42,754 bases of DNA, from NCBI RefSeq assembly GCF_047634455.1, contig NZ_JBLIAI010000021.1, positions 1 to 42,754 of the forward strand. Direction: 5' to 3'. This document shows positions 17,312-25,800 of the stretch, piece after piece. Below the pieces are notes generated by a model. The model worked only from the letters and a program-made list of their open reading frames with translations. It was not told where the DNA came from and did not search any database. Made by a program: the position numbers and the translations under genes. Numbering within the stretch: position 1 is the stretch's first letter; each line of letters starts with the position of its first letter. The stretch is from Maritalea sp047634455 (GTDB taxonomy: Bacteria > Pseudomonadota > Alphaproteobacteria > Rhizobiales > Devosiaceae).

Positions 17312-17950
17312 TCAGCTTGTCAAAACGATGCGAACGAGATCTGCTGTATTGCGCGCACCCAATTTTTCCATAACGCGAGAGCGATGCACTTCAACCGTGC
17401 GCGGGCTTATCCCCAATTCGCGACCGGCTTCTTTGTTCGATTGCCCGTTGGTGATCAGTTGCAACACTTCACGTTCTCTTGGCGTGAGCTGGTTGAAACC
17501 TCGCACCTCAACTGGCCGGTGGTATCCAGTTTGCACCGCGCCAATATGCACGTCCCGCCGCAACGCGTCGCGCACAGCGCGCACCAGTTTTTCGGTATCG
17601 ATGGGTTTTGAAATCACATCTGCGGCTCCAACTTTCATTGCCTCAACCGCGCCACCCACATTTTGGCTGTCGGCCAGCATAAAGACGGGCGAACCAGTGC
17701 GCATAGATTTGACCCGCATAACTGTCGGGAGCGTATCTTCCCCATCCACCTGCATATTGATGACAATCACATCTGGAAGACGCCGATCCAATTTCGCCAG
17801 AAAATGGGTAATGGATTGAGATGTTTCTGTTTGAAAGCCCTCAAGACGAAACAGAACGCCCAGCGCTTCGCAAGTGCCGTGATCACCGTCCACGACATGG
17901 ATCATGCGGTCCTTGTTAAATGCATTGTGATAGTAAATGTCAGCGGTCAT
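17312..17950 (-). CDS. FixJ/NarL-type DNA-binding regulator with a degenerate receiver domain
   Basis: 212 aa from the ATG at 17950, which follows GGAGG at seven bases (a TTG 21 bases upstream is less likely). Residues 16-130 form a CheY-like domain and 145-210 a LuxR-type helix-turn-helix (LTPREREVLQLITNGQSNKEAG followed by SPRTVEVHRSRVMEKLGA). The receiver lacks key phosphorylation residues: the acceptor Asp is Asn (N65 in VIVINMQ), the conserved Thr/Ser is Ala (A93 in FMLAD), and the acidic pair reads DGD (D21, D23). The lysine (K115 in ISKP) remains. It is therefore probably not switched by ordinary phosphotransfer. It is divergent from the hybrid kinase at 18456, from which it is separated by a 505-bp spacer. 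Confidence 0.88.
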   Translation of the reverse strand: MTADIYYHNAFNKDRMIHVVDGDHGTCEALGVLFRLEGFQTETSQSITHFLAKLDRRLPDVIVINMQVDGEDTLPTVMRVKSMRTGSPVFMLADSQNVGGAVEAMKVGAADVISKPIDTEKLVRAVRDALRRDVHIGAVQTGYHRPVEVRGFNQLTPREREVLQLITNGQSNKEAGRELGISPRTVEVHRSRVMEKLGARNTADLVRIVLTS

Positions 17951-18455
17951 TGGTGACCTCCAAACGCACAAATTGCGTTCGGTTTAGCCTTGAATTGGAG
18001 TGCGGTAATAAAACGCATGGCTTGCTCCTAAAATTATCTAAAACATTCAACGCCCCGCTAAAATACGATGCGGGGAGCACCTAATCAGTATGATCCCTAT
18101 GCGCAGATTCGGTAGTTAGGTTGACTGCGATTGGAAGAGTACGTAGATGTCTCCGTACAATTCCGTATATAGGTAATCATGCCTAGTATAGGTATATTTT
18201 CCTTCGCCATAATACAACTAAAAATTGCATATTTGGTATTTTGCAACCTAAATATGTGAAATCTCACGATAAATGATATGTCTGGCGGCGATCGGCACAT
18301 CAGGCATCAGGATAATATTCATCTCGTTTACCAACGCTATTGCGTAGTTTCCAAGATGATTCGCAGTCGATGATTGCGTTTATGCGCACTAAAATGTTAG
18401 CTGGACGCGCGCCCTGCGCTACGCTTCATTCTGTTATAGGCACTGGAGAAAGCAT
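17951..18455. promoter_or_regulatory. 505-bp divergent regulatory region with short repeats
   Basis: No gene is supported here. The region separates the degenerate-receiver regulator from the hybrid kinase gene. It contains the inverted repeat AACGCA-CAAAT-TGCGTT (17963-17979) just upstream of the regulator's ribosome binding site and a hairpin CCCCGC/GCGGGG (18053-18075). TCCGTA is directly repeated at 18152-18157 and 18162-18167, exactly one helical turn apart, and TATAGGTA at 18168-18175 and 18187-18194. These are plausible operator sites for a LuxR-type regulator, but no match to a known motif is claimed. Confidence 0.45.
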
Positions 18456-20045
18456 TTGAGTTTGACCGACGAAGGCCCGACTTTTCGCATTGTTGTTGAT
18501 CATTTGGGTCAAGGCATCGCCATGATTGATGCTGACCACCGGTTGGTCTTATCAAATGCGCTATTCCAAGAATTATTGGGCCTGCCCGACGCGCTTGTTT
18601 TACCAACCACCAAACTGTCGGCGATTGTTCAATTTTTGGTGGAGCGCGGCGATTTTGGTGACGGTGACTTTGAAACCCTGGCGCGCCAACGGATGGCGCA
18701 GATCGAAAATCGGAACGTTGGTTTAACAGAACGGTCGGGGCACAAGGGGCAACATCTTGAAGTGCGAACGGACCATTTGCCCGATGGCGGGCTGGTGATC
18801 AGCTACACTGACGTCTCCAGCCGGGTTGAGGCCGAACGTGAACTGGCGCGGGTCAACCAAAACCTTGAAGCGCGGGTACAAGATCGCACCCAAGCCCTCA
18901 CCTTGCTGAACTCAGAGCTCGAACGCGCGCGGGCCAAGGCCGATGCTGCAAACTTGGGCAAAACCCGTTTTTTGGCAGCTGCGAGCCATGATTTATTGCA
19001 ACCCTTGAATGCCGCCCGGCTGTATACATCCACCATGATTGAGCGCGCCCATGGTTCGGATTTGGCGCGTTTGGCGCAAAATATTGATGCATCGCTTGGC
19101 GCAGTTGAAGACATTATGTCGGCGCTGTTAGATATTTCGCGCATCGATAGCGGGGCGCTCAAACCCGCAATTTCCGTGTTCTCCATCCGCGAATTATTGC
19201 GCAAAGTCCGGGTGGAATTTGAACCTGCGGCGACTGAAAAAAACATAAAACTCCGCCTTGTGGGGGCAGACAGCGTTGTGCGTACAGACCGCCGTTTGGT
19301 GGCTCGTGTGGTGCAAAATCTTGTGTCTAACGCCATAAAATACACGCCCGAAGGCGGCTCAGTTTTGGTGGGGTGCCGCAAGCGGGGAAACAAAATTCGC
19401 CTCGATATTATCGATAGCGGCATTGGCATCGACAAAGGCCAGCATTCACTGATTTTCGGCGAGTTTTCGCGGCTTGAGCCCGGTGCCCGTATTGCCTCCG
19501 GGTTGGGACTTGGCCTGTCGATTGTGCAACGTATTTGCGACACGCTTAATTTGCAGCTTGAAGTCGAGAGTGAAGTCGATAAGGGATCACGATTTTCAAT
19601 TTACGTCGCCGAAGCGAACAAGGGCGAAACCCCAATTGCTGAGCCAGAACCTGCACAAATCGCTGTGAATGCTGCGCAATTTTTGGGCAAACAGATTTTA
19701 TGCGTTGACAATGAAGAAGATATTTTGGACGCAATGCAAGCGCTATTGTCCGGTTGGGGCTGCGATGTGCGCACGGCCAAATCGCTCAAGTCGATTTCGC
19801 AATCTTCCACCTTGGAAGGCTGGATTCCTGAACTGGTTTTGATGGATTATCACCTTGATCAGACATCTGGTTTGGACGCAATTGAGTGGCTCCGGCAAAA
19901 TGTTGGTGGGCATTTGCCCGCTGTTCTCATCACCGCAGACCGCACACCACAGGTTCGCGAATTGGCCGAGGCACGCAACATTTCTATTCTGCCAAAACCT
20001 GTGAAACCCGCAGCTCTGCGGGCCTTAATTGGGCGACTGACTTGA
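18456..20045 (+). CDS. PAS-domain hybrid sensor histidine kinase
   Basis: 529 aa, apparently cytoplasmic (no membrane segment). A PAS-like domain occupies about 8-122, a coiled coil about 123-165, and the kinase core follows with phosphoacceptor H178 in ASHDLLQPLNAARLY. N-box LVSNAIKYTPEGG, G1 DSGIGID and G2 GLGLGLSIV are present. A C-terminal receiver has an intact pocket (VDNEED, D464 in LMDYHLD, T in LITADR, K in LPKPVKP). The HDLLQPLNAAR H-box places it with NahK/ErcS-type kinases. The start is TTG with GGAGA about seven bases before. The divergent regulator at 17312 and the NarL regulator at 21472 are candidate partners; of the two, only the latter has a phosphorylatable receiver. Confidence 0.92.
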   Translation: MSLTDEGPTFRIVVDHLGQGIAMIDADHRLVLSNALFQELLGLPDALVLPTTKLSAIVQFLVERGDFGDGDFETLARQRMAQIENRNVGLTERSGHKGQHLEVRTDHLPDGGLVISYTDVSSRVEAERELARVNQNLEARVQDRTQALTLLNSELERARAKADAANLGKTRFLAAASHDLLQPLNAARLYTSTMIERAHGSDLARLAQNIDASLGAVEDIMSALLDISRIDSGALKPAISVFSIRELLRKVRVEFEPAATEKNIKLRLVGADSVVRTDRRLVARVVQNLVSNAIKYTPEGGSVLVGCRKRGNKIRLDIIDSGIGIDKGQHSLIFGEFSRLEPGARIASGLGLGLSIVQRICDTLNLQLEVESEVDKGSRFSIYVAEANKGETPIAEPEPAQIAVNAAQFLGKQILCVDNEEDILDAMQALLSGWGCDVRTAKSLKSISQSSTLEGWIPELVLMDYHLDQTSGLDAIEWLRQNVGGHLPAVLITADRTPQVRELAEARNISILPKPVKPAALRALIGRLT

Positions 20046-20046
20046 G

Positions 20047-20391
20047 TTAGCCGTGCACGTCTTGGCTATCCTTGGGCACCCCATGGCGTTCGTTTTTACC
20101 ATAATCCCGCAGCACTGACGCAACACGCAGACGGTAGTTCACGAATAGTTTGCCTCGCCCGGCTTTTTGCGCATAACGGTGGCTCGGTAGGTTGCGCCAA
20201 GTCAGCACAGCCGCTTCATTTTCAAAGAACGAAAGCGAAAGTATTTTGTCCCGATGCGTCAGGCTTTGAAAACGTTCGACTGAGATGAAGCCATCGATTT
20301 GTTCAAGCTCACCTTTCAATTGTGCTGCTATGTCCAAATAGGCATCTTTATGCTCTTGGTGCGGCATAACCTCAAAAATCACCGCGATCAT
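20047..20391 (-). CDS. Antibiotic biosynthesis monooxygenase (ABM) domain protein
   Basis: 114-aa small dimeric alpha/beta-barrel protein. MIAVIFEVMPHQEHKDAYLD, followed by a GFISVERFQS strand and a LSFFENEAAVLTWRNLPSHR segment, matches the ABM fold (PF03992). Members include quinone-forming monooxygenases and haem-degrading enzymes, but many have no known role. The start codon overlaps the stop of the NIPSNAP gene (ATGA at 20388-20391), so the two are translationally coupled. The gene ends one base from the kinase stop on the opposite strand. Confidence 0.82.
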   Translation of the reverse strand: MIAVIFEVMPHQEHKDAYLDIAAQLKGELEQIDGFISVERFQSLTHRDKILSLSFFENEAAVLTWRNLPSHRYAQKAGRGKLFVNYRLRVASVLRDYGKNERHGVPKDSQDVHG

Positions 20392-20714
20392 GATTTTGGC
20401 ATCGCGTGTGGCGCAGAAGCGAGAGTTAGGAACGTGCGATCTTCTTTGAGGATGAACTTTTCTTTTTGCGCAAATTGATAGTTTTCCTGTCCTAGCGGAT
20501 CAGCAGAAAGCCGCGTTCGATATTGCTCATAGGCCGCCAAATTCTCAATCGAATAAACACCGTAGGCCAACGTGGAAGAACCTTCGTGCGGCGCAAAATA
20601 GCCGACTAAATCGGCCCCACAACGCGGGATCGCCTGCCCCCAATTTTGCGCATATTGCTCGAATTGGGCCTTCTTCGTCGGGTCGATTTGGTATTGAATG
20701 AAACAGGTAATCAT
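20388..20714 (-). CDS. NIPSNAP family protein
   Basis: 108 aa from the ATG at 20714, preceded by AAGGA at about eight bases. The opening MITCFIQYQIDPTKKAQFEQYA and the segments GYFAPHEGSSTLAYGVYSI and EKFILKEDRTFL match the NIPSNAP (PF07978) dimeric alpha/beta-barrel family, structurally related to the ABM protein encoded immediately downstream. Function is unknown in bacteria. It is divergent from an ArsR-type regulator 72 bp away, which probably controls the pair. Confidence 0.82.
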   Translation of the reverse strand: MITCFIQYQIDPTKKAQFEQYAQNWGQAIPRCGADLVGYFAPHEGSSTLAYGVYSIENLAAYEQYRTRLSADPLGQENYQFAQKEKFILKEDRTFLTLASAPHAMPKS

Positions 20715-20751
20715 TGCGCGTTCCTTCTGATTGAACCCCGCTTTTGCCATA

Positions 20752-20780
20752 TTGATCCGCGTGAATGCTTCGGCTATGAT
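20752..20780 (+). promoter_or_regulatory. Predicted sigma-70 promoter of the ArsR-type regulator
   Basis: TTGATC (20752-20757) and TATGAT (20775-20780) are separated by exactly 17 bp. The expected start of transcription falls at or next to the A of the ATG at 20787, and there is no ribosome binding site, so the mRNA may be leaderless. Confidence 0.5.
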
Positions 20781-20786
20781 CGAACT

Positions 20787-21470
20787 ATGAAAGACGGACC
20801 CGACATTTCCCGCATCGGCCAATTGATTGGCGATCCGGCGCGCGCCAACATCTTATCTGCGTTGATGAGCGGCAAAGCGCTGACCGCCACCGAATTGGCG
20901 CAAGAAGCGGGCGTAACGTTGCAGACCTCAAGCGGGCATTTGTCCAAATTGGTAGAAGGTGGTCTTGTGCGTATGCGTAAGCAGGGTCGGCATCGCTATT
21001 TCGCCTTAATGGATGATGAAGTGGCCGCTGTGTTAGAACATCTCATGCATTTGGCTGCCATGAAGGGGCATTTGCGCACCCGCACCGGCCCGCGTGATCC
21101 GGCGCTGCGCGACGCACGGGTTTGTTATGACCATTTGGCTGGGAACAAGGGCATTCAGCTCTATGATGCGTTGATCGCAAACGGTCATTTGCATGAAGAC
21201 GGCGAAGACCTAGAGTTGAGCGAAGCCGGCGCTGAGATGTTCAGTACTTTTGGTATTGATGTGCGCACGATCCAGTCCGCGCGGCGTCCCTTATGCCTTC
21301 AATGCCTTGATTGGAGCGAACGCCGCACCCATTTGGCAGGAACGTTGGGCAAAGCCATTTTGGAGCAACTTTATGCACTCAATTGGGCAAAGCGTGAACC
21401 TAATTCCAGGGTAATTCGCTTTAATAGGGACGGAGAAAAGCAGTTTTTGTTATTGCTGCAAAACAAGTGA
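20787..21470 (+). CDS. ArsR family winged-helix transcriptional regulator
   Basis: 227 aa from ATG 20787. The N-terminal winged helix (about 8-85) includes LIGDPARANILSALMSGKALTATELAQEAGVTLQTSSGHLSKL, a classical ArsR recognition region. The longer C-terminal domain contains the CLQCLDWSERRTHLAG segment seen in a subgroup of alphaproteobacterial ArsR proteins. The Cys-x2-Cys is not in the usual metal-sensing helix, so metal binding is uncertain. It is divergent from the NIPSNAP-ABM operon, its likely target. It ends one base from the stop of the NarL regulator on the other strand. Confidence 0.88.
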   Translation: MKDGPDISRIGQLIGDPARANILSALMSGKALTATELAQEAGVTLQTSSGHLSKLVEGGLVRMRKQGRHRYFALMDDEVAAVLEHLMHLAAMKGHLRTRTGPRDPALRDARVCYDHLAGNKGIQLYDALIANGHLHEDGEDLELSEAGAEMFSTFGIDVRTIQSARRPLCLQCLDWSERRTHLAGTLGKAILEQLYALNWAKREPNSRVIRFNRDGEKQFLLLLQNK

Positions 21471-21471
21471 A

Positions 21472-22134
21472 TTAACCGCGCGTTACCGCATCGATTTGAC
21501 CTTGTTCCAGCTTGGACGCCGCGATCACCGCTTGGGTGCGGCTGTCAACATTTAGCTTTTGCAGAATGGCGGAAACATGCGCTTTTACTGTTGCTTCAGA
21601 TACGGTCAGTTCATAGGCGATTTGCTTATTCATCAACCCATCAGAAAGCATCATCAATACGCGCACCTGCTGCGGCGTTAATGTGGCAAGCCGCTTCGTA
21701 TATTCAGCAATCTCGCTGCTTTCGTCATCGAAAGTGAACCCATCGGGCACCCAAATACCACCAGCAAGCACGGTCTTGATTGAGGAATGAATGGTCTCCG
21801 GTCCAACAGATTTTGGCAAAAATCCGGAGGCACCCAAATCGATTGAGCGGCGCACTGTGGCCCCATCATCGCTGGCCGAACAAATCATCACAGGAATTTC
21901 GGGGAACTGAGCGCGGACCAGCAACAGGCCAGAAAATCCACGAACGCCGGGCATTGCCAAATCAAGCAGAACCAAATCGCAATCGCGATTTTGTTCCAAC
22001 AATGATGTCAGACTATTTAGATCGCCAGCTTCCTCAATCGTGCAATCCGCACCATTTTCAGCTTCAATTGTTTGGCGCAGCGCTGCCCGAAATAACGGAT
22101 GATCGTCGGCAATAATGATGCGATTTACAGACAT
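21472..22134 (-). CDS. NarL/FixJ-type two-component response regulator
   Basis: 220 aa from ATG 22134, preceded by AGGA at seven bases. The receiver domain is intact: IIADDHPLF (acidic pair), phosphoacceptor Asp in LVLLDLAMPG, Ser in MICSASDD, Lys in FLPKSVG. The C-terminal LuxR-type helix-turn-helix (LTPQQVRVLMMLSDGLMNKQIAYEL, then SEATVKAHVSAILQKLNV) binds DNA. With no adjacent dedicated kinase, the hybrid kinase at 18456-20045 is the nearest candidate partner. It lies 92 bp downstream of a MerR gene on the same strand. Confidence 0.92.
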   Translation of the reverse strand: MSVNRIIIADDHPLFRAALRQTIEAENGADCTIEEAGDLNSLTSLLEQNRDCDLVLLDLAMPGVRGFSGLLLVRAQFPEIPVMICSASDDGATVRRSIDLGASGFLPKSVGPETIHSSIKTVLAGGIWVPDGFTFDDESSEIAEYTKRLATLTPQQVRVLMMLSDGLMNKQIAYELTVSEATVKAHVSAILQKLNVDSRTQAVIAASKLEQGQIDAVTRG

Positions 22135-22226
22135 TTGGCTTCCTGTGCTGCCCTTATAAATCTGGTGTAGCGTAACAATTGCCACATAACAAGTCACGCT
22201 TGCCAGTTTCAAGTTCGCATGTTGGT

Positions 22227-22631
22227 TTACTCGTCAAGCGACGCGCCCGCCTCAACCATTCCGGCGATAATCGCTTCTACCCGCTCTAGCTCAAGTAAAC
22301 TCATTTCAATACTTTCGCGTCGTTGTTTGAGCAGCAGCCGTTGCGACCTTACCTTTGCGAGCGCTTTGCGCATTTGCACATCATTGCCATCACGCAATTC
22401 GTAGCTTTCCAGAAAATCTTGAATCTCGCGAATGGTCATACCGATTTGCTTGCCATTCAAAATCAAACGCAACTTTGTGCGGTCCCTATTCGAATATAGG
22501 CGTTTTTGCCCAATCCTTCTGGGCTTAAGCATGCCTTTGTCTTCATAAAAGCGCAGGGCACGGTGAGTTATGCCAAAAAAATCGGCCAAATCTCCAATCG
22601 TATAAACGTGTCCGCCGGCATTTGCTGACAT
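22227..22631 (-). CDS. MerR family transcriptional regulator
   Basis: 134 aa from ATG 22631, preceded by GAGGG at five bases; a TTG 15 bases further up is the alternative. VYTIGDLADFFGITHRALRFYEDKGML is the MerR winged-helix signature, followed by the KRLYSNRDRTKLRLIL wing and a C-terminal dimerising coiled coil (about 75-125). There are no conserved effector cysteines of the metal-sensing type. The sequence resembles the LiuR-like MerR group that controls acyl-CoA or branched-chain catabolism in proteobacteria, but no target gene is adjacent. Confidence 0.88.
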   Translation of the reverse strand: MSANAGGHVYTIGDLADFFGITHRALRFYEDKGMLKPRRIGQKRLYSNRDRTKLRLILNGKQIGMTIREIQDFLESYELRDGNDVQMRKALAKVRSQRLLLKQRRESIEMSLLELERVEAIIAGMVEAGASLDE

Positions 22632-22760
22632 GTTGGCCCTCACCAATTCTGTTATGGGGTTTAAGTATAGTCAAAATTCAATGATTGTGCAGGCGCACAT
22701 CGCCGCAAATCGATCGCTGATGGCGAATCGTTGCCAATATTAGCCAATTTGAACCAAGAG

Positions 22761-22778
22761 TTAACAGCTTCTTTACCA
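22761..22778 (+). promoter_or_regulatory. Possible CtrA-type site upstream of the PodJ-like gene
   Basis: TTAA (22761-22764), seven bases, then TTTACCAT (22772-22779) resembles the CtrA consensus TTAA-N7-TTAA with one mismatch. It lies about 80-100 bp before the start codon. Such half-degenerate matches occur by chance. Confidence 0.3.
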
Positions 22779-22858
22779 TGTTCACTGAAAGGTAGGGCTG
22801 TTCGAGAACTTGATATTCGAGCAGCTCGATTCATTGCCGCCCCTTTTGTGGATAGAAT

Positions 22859-25800
22859 ATGCCAAAAAGTCGCTCATATCCGGCCCAGACGCCGCCATCC
22901 AGCCGATACAACGCCGCCCCCCAACCCTGGGACGCGCTAAAGAATGAGCTTGAAGACCTTTTGGGACAGGTTCAAGACCAAATTTTAGAGTTTGAAGATG
23001 GCGACAAGCAAGAGCAAAACGTACAAGCCCCCATTTCACAAGCAATGAATGCGGCAAGTGATTTGGAGATGCGGCGCCAGGAAGCGCTGTTGAACGTTCG
23101 AACCGCGGTTGATCTGTTGGGCGCGAAACAAGTCAAGCCGAAGAAAAAATCCAAGAAAAAGAAAAAGCGGTTCGCAAATAATGACCTTGAGGCCGCAATT
23201 GCGCAAATTCGGGCCTCAACTGGTCAAATGGATGCAAACATCCCTGCCCCACATATTCCTAGCGGCATGGCACAAGTTCAGCCACAAGTTGATGAGGCGG
23301 GTATCGGTCCAACTCACGATTTCGCTGAGCTGACTGGGCAAATCGAAGGTTTGCACCGCAGTATTCGCGATCTGGCAGGTGCGGTACCCAGTAAAGACAG
23401 TTTTGCGCGTATTGAAAACCAAATATCAAATCTGAGTACAGAAATTGACGAACATAAGTCGCCGCAAGCGATGGCGATCAGCGACCAACTCGACGGGCTG
23501 CAATATGCGCTTGAACGATTGGCCGAACTGCAAGTCCGCCAAATTGGACATATTGAACAAATTAAGGTCCATGAAGCCAAAGATGTAAGCGACGAACGTC
23601 AACAACGTATCGAAGAGAGCATTCGCTCGATTTACGAGAAGTTTGATACGCTCGAAACCAGCATCGACAAACCAAATAGCAGCATTGAAACGATTGCGAA
23701 GGGCATTGCTGGAATTGCACGCGCGGTTAGCGATATGCAAAAACGCGACGCGAATGACCAAAGCCACAACATCTTAGCGCAAATCGAGAATGTTTCGCAG
23801 CGATTGTCAGCCATGGACAATGGTCAATCAGGAAGCCTCACCAACGATGTTAAGCGCGAGATGCAGGGCTTGCGCGGCCAGCTGGTCAATGCGCTCGAAC
23901 CCCGCTTCACCGCGCTTGAAAGTCGGCTCGACGATTTTGCAGCAAAAGGTCAAATTCCTGGCGGCGCGTCAGACTACCAGCATGTCACCACACGCATTGA
24001 GGAGATGGAAGATCGCATCGCCCGTGCGATTGAAGGCATTTCAACCGCCCAATCTTTGGGCGGCGACAATTCAGGATCACCCGAAACATTTGTGATGCTG
24101 AAAGCGATGGAGACGCGCCTTGCCGAAGCTCTTGAGGAGCTTAGGAGCGCCGGGTCTGTTGCGAATGGCGGCGCACAGGTTTCCCTGGACGCTTTGCAGG
24201 CAATGGAAGATCGCATTTCGGCTGCCATTTCTCGCCTACCAAGCAATGTGCAGGTTGCAAATGAAGATCAGTATGACGATTTACGGGTTATCGAGAATAA
24301 CCTGTCAAGCAGCTTAAGGCGGCTTGAAGCGCTTTCTGCTTCGTCCGGTCCAGTTCAAAAATCGGTTTCAGCAGCTGAGCCTGTGGCGCTGACAGCTTCT
24401 GCTGTCCCGCAAAGAACAGCGCCTACACCAGCCGCCACGACAAATGTTCCGCCGGTCGATCGTGCTAATGTTACCAAGTCGTTGCAGACACACAAGCCGT
24501 TGCAAAAGCAAACCCCTCCGGCGCCAACATCAAACAATGCTGAAGTGCCACCAGTACCAAAATCTTCTTTCGTCCGCGATGAAGTCGCAGAACGATCCGC
24601 GCCAATTCCGCAGTCACACAATTTTGAGGCTGAAGCCAGCGATCAAAAATCCATCGCGCAACAATCACGTGAAAGCTTCATCGCCGCAGCCCGGCGCGCC
24701 TCTGTTGAACGTCATGATACAAAACCCACCCCCGTTAGCAGCGGTGGACTTTTGGGCCGTGCATTTGATCGCATCAAATCGATCAAACAGGACAAGCAAC
24801 CATCTAAAGACGAGCCAACAGAAACACTACGCGCAGAGCAGCCCATCCCTGGACAACGAGAGCCACAGGTTGAGCAAACTGCAGAAATCCTTGATGAACA
24901 AGAGCAAGCCAGCGAAGATGTGCGCACCTTGTCTGTGGGACCAGAGCCGGCGCGCCCACAATCTTTGGTACAAACACCAAAACCACATAGCACGCTCGCC
25001 GATTTGGATGTGGCAGACCATGCCAACAAAGACCCCAAGGCTTTGCCCGAAGACCCAGAGAGCTTTTTAACGCGCAACCGACAGCCAATTCTGCTTGCTG
25101 CGTCAATTGTTGCAATTATTGCGATGACCGCCAACTTGGTGCTCGACAAAGGCCAAGACATCAAAGACGTCGGCATTCCATCCACTGTTGGGTCGCAAGA
25201 TGTGGGCGAAGCGCCACGCCAAATAAGTCTCACCGAAGTCGAAACCGCGCTTTCAAATTCGCAACCTATGCCAACCCAAACGGCCTCGTTGACGAGCGCC
25301 ACATCCATGATCGAGCAAAATGTTGGTTTGGTTGCGCCAACACCGCAATTGGTTGATACGCAAACCGTGACGGCAAGCATTCCAAATTCGCCGATAGAAG
25401 TGGCTTTGCCACCAACCGAATTGGGGCCAATTGCTTTGCGCGAAGCCGCAGCAAATGGCGATCCACGCGCCCAGTACGAAGTTGGTTTGATCTTTGCTGA
25501 AGGCAAAGCAGTGCCCAAAGATTCTCAAGCGGCTGTAAAGTGGTTCGAGCGCTCCGCCGCCAGCGGGTTTGCCGCTGCGCAATATAGGCTTGGTACAGCG
25601 TTTGAGCATGGATTAGGCATCGAAAAAAACCTTGACCAGGCCAAACTTTGGTACTTGCGTGCCGCTGAGGCGGGCAACCGCATGGGCATGCACAACCTGG
25701 CAGCTTTGTATGCGAGCGGCCCTGACGGTGAACGCGACTTCAACGCTGCCACACGATGGTTTGAGGAAGCTGCAAAACGCGGCGTATTGGATAGCCAGTT

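Noticed and set aside
24712..25518. A 268-codon minus-strand open frame inside the PodJ-like gene
   Set aside because: It is antisense to the linker and membrane region of a well-supported gene, has biased low-complexity composition (Ser, Gly, Cys) and no family features.
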